Source of the DNA: Bisporella sp. PMI_857
Lineage: Eukaryota; Ascomycota; Leotiomycetes; Helotiales; Helotiaceae
Reading direction: 5' to 3'
NCBI GenBank assembly: GCA_021307315.1
Contig: JAJSPD010000108.1
Span: forward strand, 46,858-110,857
DNA length: 64,000 nucleotides
The notes under the pieces: model-generated
What the model was told of the DNA's origin: nothing
Seen by the model: only the letters and a program-made list of their open reading frames with translations
Databases searched by the model: none
Translations under genes and position numbers: made by a program
In this document: positions 46,001 to 58,221 of the stretch, piece after piece
Position numbering within the stretch: position 1 is the first letter of the stretch
How the letters are laid out: each line of letters opens with the position of its first letter

Positions 46001-46732
46001 TTAGGTCCGCATTGTGTGTGTTCCTAGACTCTGGAAAGGCCAAAACTGAAGGAAGAGAGTGAGAGGTCCTAAATGCTCATTGTTAAGGAAAGCTGAGAGA
46101 AAGAGATAATATATGGAGAAGGGGAGAGGAAGTACTAACCAACGGCATTGATGTTGACGTTTTCTCGGAGACCCTCAGGGGTGACTTTTGTGATTCCACG
46201 CACGTGCTTTCCTATGCCTGCATTTTCAATGACCTATTAAGAGCTCCATATCAATCTTTTCTGTTGCCGAAAAAGGTATCTTAACTCCTATGAATCATTT
46301 CATCCACAAACTTCCAGCCCATGTCACTCCCAAGTAGGCAACATTTCTCACCAGTACTCTTGCTTATCATCTCATTTTTAAGGGAATGAAAGCCTTATCC
46401 TCACTTACTACATCAATTTTCGCGATCTTGTGGGGGTTTTGTAGTACCTTAACAGCATCACTTGCATCCGTAGCAACACTGCTGTCAATTTTAACGACAA
46501 TGAGCCTGCTACCTGATCCAGTGGCGAGTGCCTCGAGCTTCTTGATGGAAGCGGCGGGGTTGTGGACCGCGGCGATGCATACAGAGTTAAGGCGAGTGAG
46601 AAATATAGAGAGGTGGCCAAGTTCAATACCTATGAACGTTGACAAGTAAAAGGTGGGGGCATAGAAGAGGGAGGACTGGCCACGATTTGCGCCGGTGATG
46701 AGATATGTAGTAGAGGCAGCAGTAGAGGCCAC
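46001..46732 (-). pseudogene. Truncated short-chain dehydrogenase (SDR), N-terminal part only
   Basis: Proposed exons are 46732-46681, 46629-46409, 46233-46140 and 46068-46001 (144 residues). They give a Rossmann start, YLITGANRGIELG (normally GxxxGIG; here Glu replaces Gly), then SIFLTRLNS, LEALATGSGSRLIVVKIDSS, KIDVVIENAGIGKHVRG, LRENVNINAVGPLTLF. These are the strands and the NAG motif of a fungal SDR, but the catalytic Tyr-x-x-x-Lys part is missing and the frame ends at a stop soon after. The first intron needs a GC donor (GCCAGT). The gene is about half the normal length, so probably non-functional; sequence past 46001 shows no continuation. Confidence 0.6.
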
Positions 46733-47480
46733 AGCGATAGCGATTAATTCGACAGTGTGACTGTGACTTCTACTCGTAGCTTGCGGCGGAACGGCGGAGT
46801 TCGTTGTTGCGGAGCTTATTGATAGATACTATTATGAATGCAGTTGACCTTCAGTGAACAGACCTATAGTGATGACCAATCGACTACCAGTGTAAAAACT
46901 TCTAAGCGTTTGCATCGCTGTTGGGTACCGTAAGTCATTTATAATTACTGCAGAACGAACTGCTTTCAGAAGTCAGGGATCAGGCACCTTGCTTTTACCT
47001 GGCATATCATACCGCTGGATGTTGGTAATGGACTTGGTGGCAATGCCTTGTAGTGTACTTGTCAACAACCTCAGTCTTTGGATAGCATTAACAGTAGTTC
47101 ACTTCGAGCTGTCACTTTCTGCAGAATCCAGCAAATGGTAAATGTATTACTGCAAGCAATATTTCATCTTATAGAAAGACTCAGTATTGCATTCACAATC
47201 AAGTAGAGCAGAAACCAATAGGGAGAGGTGGTGCTAAAGCTCCATTTAGCAAACTGAGCCCTTCTGTAAATATGGATTATTTAGATAGTATAATCTGTAA
47301 ATCTTACTTCACTCTAAGGCTTATAAAGAGAAATATTGCTATTAGGCCGGGTAGTAGTGCATTGTCATTATTATCGACTTTATAGGTTTATTTTGAATCA
47401 ACTATGTATTGATTGAAATCTAATGCCGCAATTTCACAAAACTTCAGGAGCAATGGATATCAAGCTTGACTGAACCACCA
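46733..47480. other. Intergenic spacer, no gene seen
   Basis: No open frame of note. The left part would be the promoter of the truncated SDR; the right part is the 3' flank of the FAD oxidase gene. AT-rich near 47270-47410. Confidence 0.5.
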
Positions 47481-49044
47481 CTACTTCCTATACTCAATAT
47501 CTAACCAATGACTGAAAACATGCTTCGGGTCGTATTTTTTCTTGATACTGCGCAATCTCGCTGTATTACTGAAGTACACAACATCATTTGGCTCATCGCC
47601 ATGGGCAAAATTTATGTAGCTAGGTTTCATTAGAGGACTGCACAATATACCAAAGAGTTTGACTCACGTTCGGTTCTCAGACAGCCCACTGGTAGAGCGC
47701 CATAAATCTCGCACAGTTGACCCGAACTTCTCAGCGGCGGCATCCAAGCTCTTGTTATTATACCATGGTAACACTATCGAGTTGAATCGAATGTCACGGT
47801 TGGCAAAAGATGCCGTCGAAGCAGGGATCGACTGGATAAGCTGTGTTGGATAGGCCTCGAGTATCACGACACTACTGCCAGTGCCTGGATACTCGAGGAA
47901 GGTAATAAACTCGTTCCAAATGGCACGCCAGGTAGCAGACACCATTTTCTGAAAGCCAGCACTGTAGGCAGGTTTGCGTCCACCGTCGACACAAAAGCTT
48001 GCAGCGCCATCATTCCAGTGGGGATAGGCGGTTTGGGCTGTGGTATCCAGGAATGGCCCTAGCTCAATTATCGAGGCAAAGGCCGCACGCCCGTCTGCTT
48101 CGGATCCATAGAAGAATGGTGTGACAAGAACAGCAGGCATAAAATCCGGTGCGCCGGTGGTGAGATAGTACTGGAAAATGTTCATCTTAGGTTGAAGGAC
48201 AAGGTCTTCAATGGCCTGCGCAACAGCTTCGACTTGATCACCCGTGAAGAACAAACCGCCAAGCCAGGCAGTATTCTCTGCCTGCGGGACTGGGAGGGAT
48301 TTCATCACGGCAGACGTGACAATACCAAAGTTTGGCCCAGCGCCACGAAGAGCCCACCAGAGATCCTTAACCGCGGGAGTTACGGTTATGAGGCTTCCAT
48401 CTGCGATGACAACGTTCATCGACAGGAAGTTATCAATGGAGAGCCCGTGAAGACCTAACAAGTTCCCATAACCGCCCCCAAGAGCTGCACCTAACGTACC
48501 AACGCAATTACAGTTGCCGGTCAGGACTTGGGCGTTATTTGCATACGCAGCGTTGATCACTTCCCCAACTGATGCTCCACCCTGCAAAGTAACCTGCGTT
48601 CTATCACGATTGAATTCAACAGCGTTTAGTCCTCTCAAATTTACCACAACGCCATTCTGTTTAAGGTTGAAACTGTTAATCCATCCATGTCCACCATTTT
48701 GTGCCAGAAAGGGAACACCTTTAGAAACGCAATATTTAATCTAGAGCCGATCAGCGTGGGCACGATCCGGCTTGATTGAGCAAGCAATTGTGACGTACTG
48801 TTACCTGGACATCCTTCTCAGTAGCAACATTGACAATCGTGCCAGGAGTTGGAGCATCGAATTCACTCCACCGTACGGTACCATTATGTGTGATGGTTGC
48901 AGTTGCGGAGAGTAAAGATTTGAGCCCAACATCGAATGGGATTACTAAGTTTTTACCCCGATCTCCTGCTGCCAGATGTGTGGTCGCAGTGAAAGCGAGA
49001 CTGGAGAAGCATAGCAGCCAGAGAAAGCGAAAAGAAAACCACAT
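47481..49044 (-). CDS. Secreted FAD-linked oxidase, berberine-bridge-enzyme type (483 aa)
   Basis: Exons 49044-48805, 48740-47668 and 47619-47481 join in phase (introns 64 and 48 nt) to give 483 residues. A signal peptide (MWFSFRFLWLLCFSSLAFTA) is followed by the PCMH-type FAD domain: VNVATEKDVQ, then QNGGHGW, VNLRGLNAVEFNRDRTQVTLQGGASVGEV and TGNCNCVGTLGAALGGGYG. H98 (GGHG) and C157 match the His and Cys that bind flavin covalently at two points in this family. DLWWALRGAGPNFGIVTS follows, then the BBE C-terminus: after the last intron YINFAHGDEPNDVVYFSNTARLRSIKKKYDP and VFSHWLDI. Such enzymes oxidise carbohydrates or secondary metabolites. The gene is intact; the substrate is unknown. Divergent to the lectin-like pseudogene. 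Confidence 0.88.
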
Positions 49045-49699
49045 AGCTTCAGTAGCAGGAAGACCACTTGCTAGTAGAGGTTAGGGGATTGCTTTGTGGA
49101 GAATCAGGCTGACATGGAGATATCCTACGATTAATATACAGTACACATGAGGCGTTCCTAATAAATAATATAGTTGCTGGTGAGGTGCACGTGGCATAGA
49201 ACATAGCGTTTATAAAACCTTCCGGGCTAGAGTAGCATAATCTACGCCACCCCCAGGAAATGTACGTTCGGCTTCCACTATTGGTACCCAAACCAGATAT
49301 AGACATAAGCAGGCACAGTCTCCGGAGTTTCCATTACGTGGCGTTATAGCCACGCTATAGGTGTTCTTCAGGGTAGGGCAGATGCCAAGTATTAAAGACT
49401 TGGTCGAGATCACTTGAGATTGCGGGCCGAGCCATATGCGCCGTACTCTAGTGTTCGATATAGTTTGTCTCGTTACTTGGACCCATTAAGGACAATGAGA
49501 AAAGGGCGGTGCAGCTAATGAGGTCCGGATTTCAGCAGCTCCTCTATTGATTGGCTACTCTATAACATGTGCCGCTCGTAAGCTGAGGCGTAGCCGCCGA
49601 ATATTCATATGAGGATTACGGCACGCAAGTCAACATCCCGCCAAAGTGCTCAACACCATGGGTCATCCAAGTTGATGACACTCATCGCCGTGTGTGGCA
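49045..49699. other. Divergent promoter region
   Basis: 655 bases between the start codons of the FAD oxidase (-) and the lectin-like locus (+). No gene; no regulatory site could be assigned with confidence. Confidence 0.5.
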
Positions 49700-51125
49700 A
49701 TGGCACAGGATTCAACGTTAACCCGCATCAATGAAGACAGAAGCGTTGGCCATTTTTCGGATGCAAGCTAGTATATCTCTGAACCTGATTCAGAACCGGC
49801 GAATTTGGGCCCGATTCCCACCGGTACAGTACAAGACTTGCCTGCCACCGAGAAGGAACGTCCGTGGTTCCGAAAACGAAGCGCGACGTTCTGGATAATA
49901 GTCGTGATCTCATCTTCTGTGCTCTTGGCTCTTATTATTGGTTTACTCATTCGTTTTAAGGTCACTGGTAGGATTAAGAGGCAAGTTGATCAGGATCGTC
50001 AGCCAGTATAACGTATAGAAAGTTGACTCATTTAATAGTCCCGAACGGAGCACAATATACTCACAGGTTCTCAGTGCTGCGGAGCTGGATGGACAACTCT
50101 ATCTTTTCGCTAGGGAAACCGATGGAAAGCTTTCGCAAGCAATCGAAAACAATGGCAACTGGACATGGCAAAATTGGGATCTTTCAAATCAGCAATTTCT
50201 GAGTCAGCCCTCGGCCATGATTTGGAACTCGCCGAAGCAGCTCAACGTATTTGCACTTCGCGCAGGAGATGGTGTTGTACTGACTAAACCTTTCAAAAAC
50301 GGGGTATGGGGGGACTAGCAATCACTAGGGGCCAGTGCTAGCAGTCCCGTGGCTGCATGTCACAAGATAAATGGCGACGAGATACACATCTGGGTCCGTG
50401 AGGATAATTCTAAGCAAATCATCCACAACTACTGGCAGATGCTCAGCAAGTATTGGAATAGCAACTCTGCTAGCTGGGAAAATTCCATGAATAATGATGT
50501 TGCTAAAGGGTCGCTTTCTGCACCTAGCGTTGTGTGCCGAAACACTACCACATTCCATGACGTGGTGATATTCGAGAAGGATTCTGGGCTCGCACTACAC
50601 AAACAATACACTTCCCAACCAATAGCCTGGACTTCCTGGAAGGAACTCGGTTGGCCATATACTGGCGATCCAGTGATTGTATCGCCCGCAATTAACCGTG
50701 TTGACTTTTTCGGTATTCTGAAGGCTAACCAGACTATGATACACAGATCGTGGAATGGAACATCCGACTACACAGAACCTTTCAATCTAGGAGGCACATG
50801 GGTCAGTGTTCCATCGATTATTGTCGGCGACAATAATAGACTTGATATCCTTGCTTTGGGCATCGATGGTGCGCTGAAACATCGAGCCCTGCTTGACTCG
50901 ATTTGGAATGCCGACTGGAATGATCTGGGTATTTCAGGAAGTAGTGCACCTTTGGCTATTAAACGCACGACCGAACCAGCGCGGATCATTGTTCTCATCT
51001 TGGATATGGGAGGTAAAGTGATTCAATCGGTTTGGGAACCAACTGCGGATGGAGGTCTGAAGAGTATTACCACCTCAGAGAGTATTGGTGGTAGTTTCAG
51101 TAGAATTGGGGTGGTGCCAGCGTGA
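49700..51125 (+). pseudogene. Membrane-anchored beta-propeller (fucose/PLL-lectin-like) protein, two premature stops
   Basis: The frame begins MAQDSTLTRINEDRSVGHFSD at 49700, meets TAG at 49769-49771, continues through a Pro-rich stretch and a membrane helix (FWIIVVISSSVLLALIIGLL, exon end ~49960), then from 50067 (after a CACAG acceptor) gives propeller blades. A second TAG at 50316-50318 follows NGVWGD. Blade motifs: GNWTWQNWDLSN, WTSWKELGWP, ADWNDLGISG with recurring Asp-(Ile/Val/Phe)-(Leu/Phe) strands such as NRLDILALGIDGALKH and NRVDFFGI. Such folds bind sugars on the cell surface. Both stops fit single C-to-T type changes (CAG or TGG to TAG), as RIP or ordinary mutation would give. The other ~438 codons are open, so inactivation is recent. 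The intron donor (GTCACT) is weak. Confidence 0.7.
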
Positions 51126-52302
51126 GTCGATAAAGCGCTTGCCTAGCCATCAGAATTAGATGTATACCCAGGAACCAAGGACCCGTCCAGAAGATCCTCG
51201 GACGGAAGGGTATGCAACTAATCGATGAGTCGATACATAGACATGAGCCATACTCCGTCGCCGAGTGAGAAAACATGGCTTATTGCGTGCTTTTATAGCC
51301 TAGACTTCTTCGGTGCGTCTACAGTACAGGAGCTCTATCGCTCTGCCTTCCTGTCCTCAGCCTCTATCTCATCAGGGTTACTAATTGTTCTTTAAATTGC
51401 AGAGGAAGGCCGAGGCAACAGGGCTATGGCCTGATTCAAGCATGCACATGCTGCCGGACCACACAACCCATTGCACCGAGGTCCTGGCGAACTACATTGA
51501 TAACATGGATCCTGCAAGATTGCTAGATATTTTTGAGCAGAGATTGTGATCAGGTATGGAAAGTGTGCTGCCCTGAATTGGAATAAGTATAAGCAGTAGA
51601 GAGGCGGCTCTGTGTACCTGATTGTAGGCTTAAAATGTAGAAAGTGAAACATCTAAGGGGACCGAAGGCAGTATAAGGAGCTTCCATCTATCATAAGCTT
51701 GCCACCTAGACTTTCCGCTTGCAAGCTTTTTTGGGAGGGGTGAGATGCAGGTGATCAGGGGAGGCAAGGCAGAAACTGCTATGATACTATCTCTTCTTAC
51801 ATTTAACCACCTTTGTATCTGTGATCCTTTCTTACTGTGAATGCTGATTCGTCGGAGAAATGATATAAGGTGGGTTGTGTAAAAGTGGAGTTTATCAAGA
51901 AACGTTTCCCGAAAACCTTGGCATCTCTTCTCCCGATAGGTAACTAGCAGTTGAGCAACCTCACAATTACGGAGGTAAATATGGTTGTTTTATTTGGGAA
52001 GTTTCGTGACTGAGCAACGATATTCCGGACATTTTGATTCTTCGTTACAGACGGAATGGAACGGATGGGCTACTTAGGTTGGCTGGCGTACCAGCGGCCA
52101 ATCACGTATAGATAGTCCATGGCAAGGCTTCTGGGTCAGCAGATATATGTAAGTATATATCATTTCTAGATATACTAAAATAATATATTGTGATCCCAGT
52201 TCCAATACCTCCAGAGTGTTGATCAGTCTACCTTTAATATATCAAAGCCGAACAGAAAGACGGCTCTCTTAGTACCTTTTGATAATCTTGTCGGCTCAAG
52301 CC
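51126..52302. other. 1.2 kb intergenic region with an orphan exon-like stretch
   Basis: Following a good acceptor (AAATTGCAG at ~51403), bases 51405-51549 read an open peptide ending LARLLDIFEQRL-like (contains MLPDHTTHCTEVLANYIDN, stop at 51547-51549). No upstream exon was found, so it may be the last exon of a lost gene. The remainder is promoter DNA for the GAPDH gene. Confidence 0.4.
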
Positions 52303-53566
<1,264 letters not shown>

Positions 53567-54067
53567 TACGTGCAGGCGATGTGAATAGGGACGAAGTAAT
53601 AGAGACATAGAATGATACGAGCAGAAATAGATGTGCGAATAAACCCTTGTAATAATGACCGTTATTGATGCCTGAGCGTTGCAAAGTCTACAATGAGAGC
53701 ATATGCCACTGTGGCCCATATGCGTAATGAAGAAAGCATAACTTGAAGATTAAGATGAGGAGGCAAGATGAGGAAGAAAGACGAGGAGGCAAGATACGGA
53801 GGCAAATCCATTCCGCTACCTACATCTGCAAGAGCGATAATATTTTTCTAAGTACTCTGCACTGACATGCTGACTTACAGCCTCCTGCTTTCTTTCGCAG
53901 CCTGTACCAGTGAATAAAAAAGGAAGTCCAAGGCAGGAAGAGAGAAGGGAATCGGTAAGGCAATCTACTAACTCGCCACAGCAAGGAAAAGCACAACTCG
54001 AGCGGCAGCCTTGAGATTTTATTCATCCACGATATCCAACGCACCTTCCAGCACCCCCTACCACACC
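53567..54067. other. Intergenic with a purine-rich tandem tract
   Basis: Bases ~53750-53806 repeat GATGAGGAGGCAAGAT-like units three to four times imperfectly (AGGAGGCAAGAT is the core). The rest is the 5' flank of the following gene. No open frame is supported. Confidence 0.6.
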
Positions 54068-54730
54068 ATGAGAAACTCGCTCCTCCACAACTTCAGCCAA
54101 CAAAACTCCCATTTCAAAAACAGAAACCAAAGCGAAAGTGAAATCCTTCAGGTATGCTAAACTAGGACCGCAGCTCCCATCTCAACTAACAAACCTCCGC
54201 TTCAGACCCTCACAGTCGGTATCACCATGTGTCACATTACCTACACGCGCTTCCGCGACTGCGACTGCCGTCCCACCGCGATCCACATCTGCGCCGCGCA
54301 AATCGAGCGTACGCGCAACCTCATCCACGGACCGTGCCCTAAGGAGGATTCCGCTGAGAGGCTTGTTGCCGGAGCAGACTGCCGCTCGCGCTCGTTGCGG
54401 GGATGTCGTCACGACCGCAAGGTCGAGTATTCGTTTGAGGCGACGCCTTGGTCTAGACGTCGGGATTGGATAGATAGGGATAGCGAGGGTGAGGAGGGGA
54501 GGGTGGAGAAGGGTGCTGTCAAGGTTGAGGCGGGTGGGTTGAAGGATGATTTGACTGAGTGGAAGCCGGGCAAGCTGTGGGATGAGGATTATGTTCCTGG
54601 CTTTGGAGACGCTCATGGGCTGAAACAACTGGAGCGGAAGCGCGGGCGTGGTGGACAGGGAGATGGCGGACGGTCTGAGGGGAAGAGACGTCGGCATGGA
54701 AATGCAGAGGATACCGCTATGGAGCAATGA
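54068..54730 (+). CDS. Conserved-looking hypothetical protein with Cys motifs (202 aa)
   Basis: Exon 1 (54068-54151) and exon 2 (54206-54730) join in phase over a 54 nt intron (GTATGC...TTCAG). After a Ser/Asn/Gln-rich leader comes a compact Cys/His part, MCHITYTRFRDCDC...ICAAQIE...GPC, and ADCRSRSLRGC, reminiscent of small fungal proteins with CxxH/CxC patterns that may bind metal. The C-terminal 100 residues are charged, with a basic tail (LERKRGRGGQ; EGKRRRHG) that looks like a nuclear signal. I do not recognise the family, and no function is proposed. Its coding strand switches from pyrimidine-rich to purine-rich near 54420. A minus-strand frame of similar length over the same bases is a shadow; the spliced plus frame is preferred. 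Confidence 0.6.
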
Positions 54731-54853
54731 AGGGGCTATGGTACTAGGCCAAGACTACTGGGCGGATATTGAATCTTCAGCGTGGAGCATAAGTTAGTTG
54801 TCTGACAGCATATGGGAGCATGACACATGCTGGTAGTTGTATACATAATTCAT

Positions 54854-55718
54854 TCATGATGGGCCATTTCCTTTGGGCTCATCCCCCCATCGTATCTTCT
54901 CTCCATGTTTAGTCGTTAGTGAACCTTCTTCCAATCTTGCATCCTCTAGCTTGTCTTCCTGACTCAGCCCATTCGTGGCCCAGATCCGCTCAATGCAGAG
55001 CTCGAATGGTCCTGGGACACGGTCTATCAATCCAATGCCGACCGTCCTGACCTTCTGCCTCAGCAGCTCTGACTGTGGTTCCACCACCATTCCATGGTTC
55101 GTCCTTACAAACTCGTTCCACTTGATCAACACGGTCTCCCATTCCCCCGGCCGCCGCGCGTATAATCTGTGCTGATGTATATCCGTGTACACAATACTCT
55201 CCGTCTGTAAATTCACGAAATATTTGCGCCCGTCACTCTTTATCCGCAAAGCAAGATATGCGTAAGGATCAACATCCCAGAGCAGCTTTCCAAACAGCGA
55301 GTATCCTCGATCTCTCGTCCGCCATGCTGCATACCCGCTTCGATGGACTTCCGGTCTGTTGGGAGGGAGCTCGATTGATATGTTGCCATGGAACTTGGCG
55401 TGACCGTTCTTGTTTTCGGAGGGAGAAGGGTTGGGGGTTGTAACAGGAGGTATCCAGTCGAAGCTTGCTTTGGAGAATCCGCCTATGTCGGCATCACTCA
55501 TCAATTTGTGGTCCGCCAGCGATTCAGGATTATGAAACGAAGTCAGAACATATGGCTGAGTCGGCACTTGCGTTGCTGCTCCTGTTAATGCTATGGCAAT
55601 TGGTTAGCATAGCTTCACGCTGAATTCATGGGGGCATACATATCAACCCAACTCTTTTGAACTCATCCAAGCTTCGTCCCCAAAAGCCTTTTCCCAACAG
55701 CTGCGGGGTAGCCCTCAT
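54854..55718 (-). CDS. CIA30-family mitochondrial complex I assembly factor (NDUFAF1-like), 267 aa
   Basis: Exon 1 (55718-55640) encodes MRATPQLLGKGFWGRSLDEFKR, a basic amphipathic start fit for mitochondrial import; exon 2 (55578-54854) encodes the CIA30 domain. Motifs: SDADIGGFSKASFDW, HAKFHGNISIELP, RSGYAAWRTRD, DVDPYAYLALRIKSDGRKYFVNLQTES, WETVLIKWNEFVRT, VRTVGIGLIDRVPGPFELCIERIWA. In mitochondria this protein chaperones assembly of an early NADH:ubiquinone oxidoreductase intermediate. Three AG acceptors lie next to each other (ACAG-GAG-CAG): the first gives a stop at the junction, the second and third keep frame, so a NAGNAG-like choice with or without one Ala exists. A transposon sits 176 bases upstream of the start codon. 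This is a conserved single-copy type of gene amid accessory DNA. Confidence 0.85.
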
Positions 55719-55893
55719 AGTAGCTCTATTGAAATGGTGGAGGGATTGACCTCCTAATGTATTAGTGGGTAGCTCAAGAAGTTGACGACTTTGATGATGC
55801 TGTCGGAGGTATGGATGATCCGATCCGTCGCAAAATAGATATTCCACCTCCGCGCCACCGTATTGTGATGCTGTAGTTAGTGGCTGCTTTTTT

Positions 55894-55947
55894 GGGTACG
55901 ATTAAAACGCAGACCGCTAGTCATGCGCCAAGACTTGGCATAGAGCA
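55894..55947 (+). repeat. Left terminal inverted repeat of the MULE (54 bp)
   Basis: It begins GGGTACGATTAAAACGCAGA and ends GGCATAGAGCA. All 54 bases equal the reverse complement of 58168-58221. Further inside, TTAAGCGAGCCAAT is shared imperfectly with the other end. Confidence 0.95.
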
Positions 55948-58167
55948 CTAAATAATTAAGCGAGCCAATCAATTAGGAAATCGGCTAAATATTAGGCCGA
56001 CCCCCAACCATAAAAAAGGATTCAAAATCTCTCTTTTTTGACTATCTACCTTATGATTTTTTTGACTTCTATGGACCCCTATTCGCTGTTACTACGTGAT
56101 CCCGCGACAATATGTCACATGCGAGCGCGCTTTTTCAATATAACCTTACCTTTTCGGGTTACTAAAGCCGAGTATAATCTTTATTGGCCAATTATAAACA
56201 ATGTTTATATTTTCAACAAAACGCGCTGCGCTTCTAACGCGTCAAGTGATTTTACGCGCTATATAGTGGATTGCAGATTTAAGCGAGCCTATAAAAGCAC
56301 GCTAAGCTCTCGCTTCAGCTCACGCGTAACAACAAAAAAAATCAAAATACAATATAACGTTAAATTGCAGCTAGTTATTTAATCAGAATACGTAGAATTT
56401 ACTTCGGTTAACGGCAATTTTTTTATTTATATACATTCATTAGATAAAAGTAACGCTTATAAGCGCAATAGCGCTATTTTGGCTCATTTGCAAACCGATA
56501 TTACAAAAAGCTACGTACTTGCCGCTGTAATTAGCTTTATTCGTAGTTACGGCCAATCAAAAGTAATAAATCGCTTAATTGCTGCTAGTAGAACTTACTT
56601 TACACGCTAAGATGCTATTAATAGTAGAGCTTGCTAGCGCTCAGCTAATCTCAACGCGCTATTTGCATTACTTAACGCTAAAAATCACGTTAAAGTTCAA
56701 TACTAAAAAGCGTTTGAAAAGCTTAATTCGCTTAACTAGTTTAACGACTTTATTCAAGCAACATTATTAAACAGTAACTTTAGCTAAAAAATAGTTTTTG
56801 CGGACTCGGCTCGCTTAAAACGCTTAAAACGCTTTAGTTACTTGACACTTATAAATTCAACTCACAAAACTAACCAATTAAAATAAAAGCTTTTTACGCT
56901 AATAGTTCGTGACTAATATGCTTGCTAGCATCTAGTAGCGCACGCGCTACTTTTAAATAAGTTTAGCGAGCTAATTGCTGAATTTTTATTAGTTGTAAAG
57001 CGCTGAAGCACGTAAAATTTTCGATATGTGCTTACAAATAACTTTGCAGCCGAAATCAAAGCGTTTCGCTTAGCATTTTTTGGCTTATCAGCAGGCGAAA
57101 CTGAAGCATATACTCACTTTTAATCCTTTTTAGCTCGCTTAGCTAATTTAAGCTTTTTAAGTAACTTACTTGCTTTGCCGAGTCTACTGCCAACGCACAA
57201 TTAAGCGAAAGCTAAGCTCAAAACAAAATAGTCGTACACGTACTGAATTTATAGCTGCTTTTTGCAATTGCCGAACAAAAGCAAAAGCTATTAAATCAAC
57301 AAATAACGCAATTCGATTAGCCAAAAGCCCCGAGTCGGCTAATTATATCAAAAACTATTAGTTAGCGAATATTGAAAAGTAAGCCAATTACGCACGCGAC
57401 TATTCAGCTTTGTTTTTGCAGGTAACAACAACTAATCTAATAAAAGCGTTTTATCGCTCGCTTAAATTTCTTAGCAAGCTTACTAAGCTAGTAATTCGCT
57501 CAAAATACTTTATAGCGAGGATTATTTCGCTTATTAGCCAATACGCTTCTTAGTATAACGTACGTGCTTAAAAAGCAGCATACAATTAATCAACAAAAAA
57601 ACTTAGCGCTACACTAGAGTTCTTTTGGCTTAGTTTATTTCTATATTAAATCCAGCTTTTTTTATTAAATGAAATTAAAGCTGCAGAAGCTAACGCCGAA
57701 TCGAGCGACTTTGATTCGCTAAATTTAACTGGCGTATACTTTTGTCGATTCGCTAAACGCTATTTGCTTTTGTGCCGACATATAATCTTAGCTTATTATT
57801 AGCTCGGATTAATTGAAAAGCCGGCTTAGCAAAATTACGCGGATTAATTTAACGAATTAAAGTTCGAGATTTATTAAACAAAAACGCTAATTAACGTAAA
57901 CGAGCCCGAAAATGCGAATTCATCACGGAATTTACAAGCTAAGCTTAATACTAGCGAAGCTTTAAATCAAGTAAAGACCCGCTTTTTTAAGCTAAGCGAA
58001 GTTGCTAGCTAATTGAATGAAAAGGAAAAAGATCGGCTATTTGCAGTCTAAGAAAAAGAAGTGCTCCACTTTTCTGAAAATCTTATTGGTCGGTCATTGG
58101 ATGAGTGGGTGGCCAAGTCTCGTGACCCAATCCTTTTTTAGTTTATTGGCTCGCTTAAATTTAAAGT

Positions 58168-58221
58168 TGCTCTATGCCAAGTCTTGGCGCATGACTAGCG
58201 GTCTGCGTTTTAATCGTACCC
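58168..58221 (-). repeat. Right terminal inverted repeat of the MULE (54 bp)
   Basis: It begins TGCTCTATGCC and ends TTTTAATCGTACCC, mirroring 55894-55947 exactly. The adjacent GCTTTTTT is the right target duplication. Confidence 0.95.

Noticed and set aside
54182..54727. 181-codon minus-strand frame opposite the Cys-containing hypothetical gene
   Set aside because: Low-complexity translation and no splice or start context; the plus-strand spliced model is more natural.
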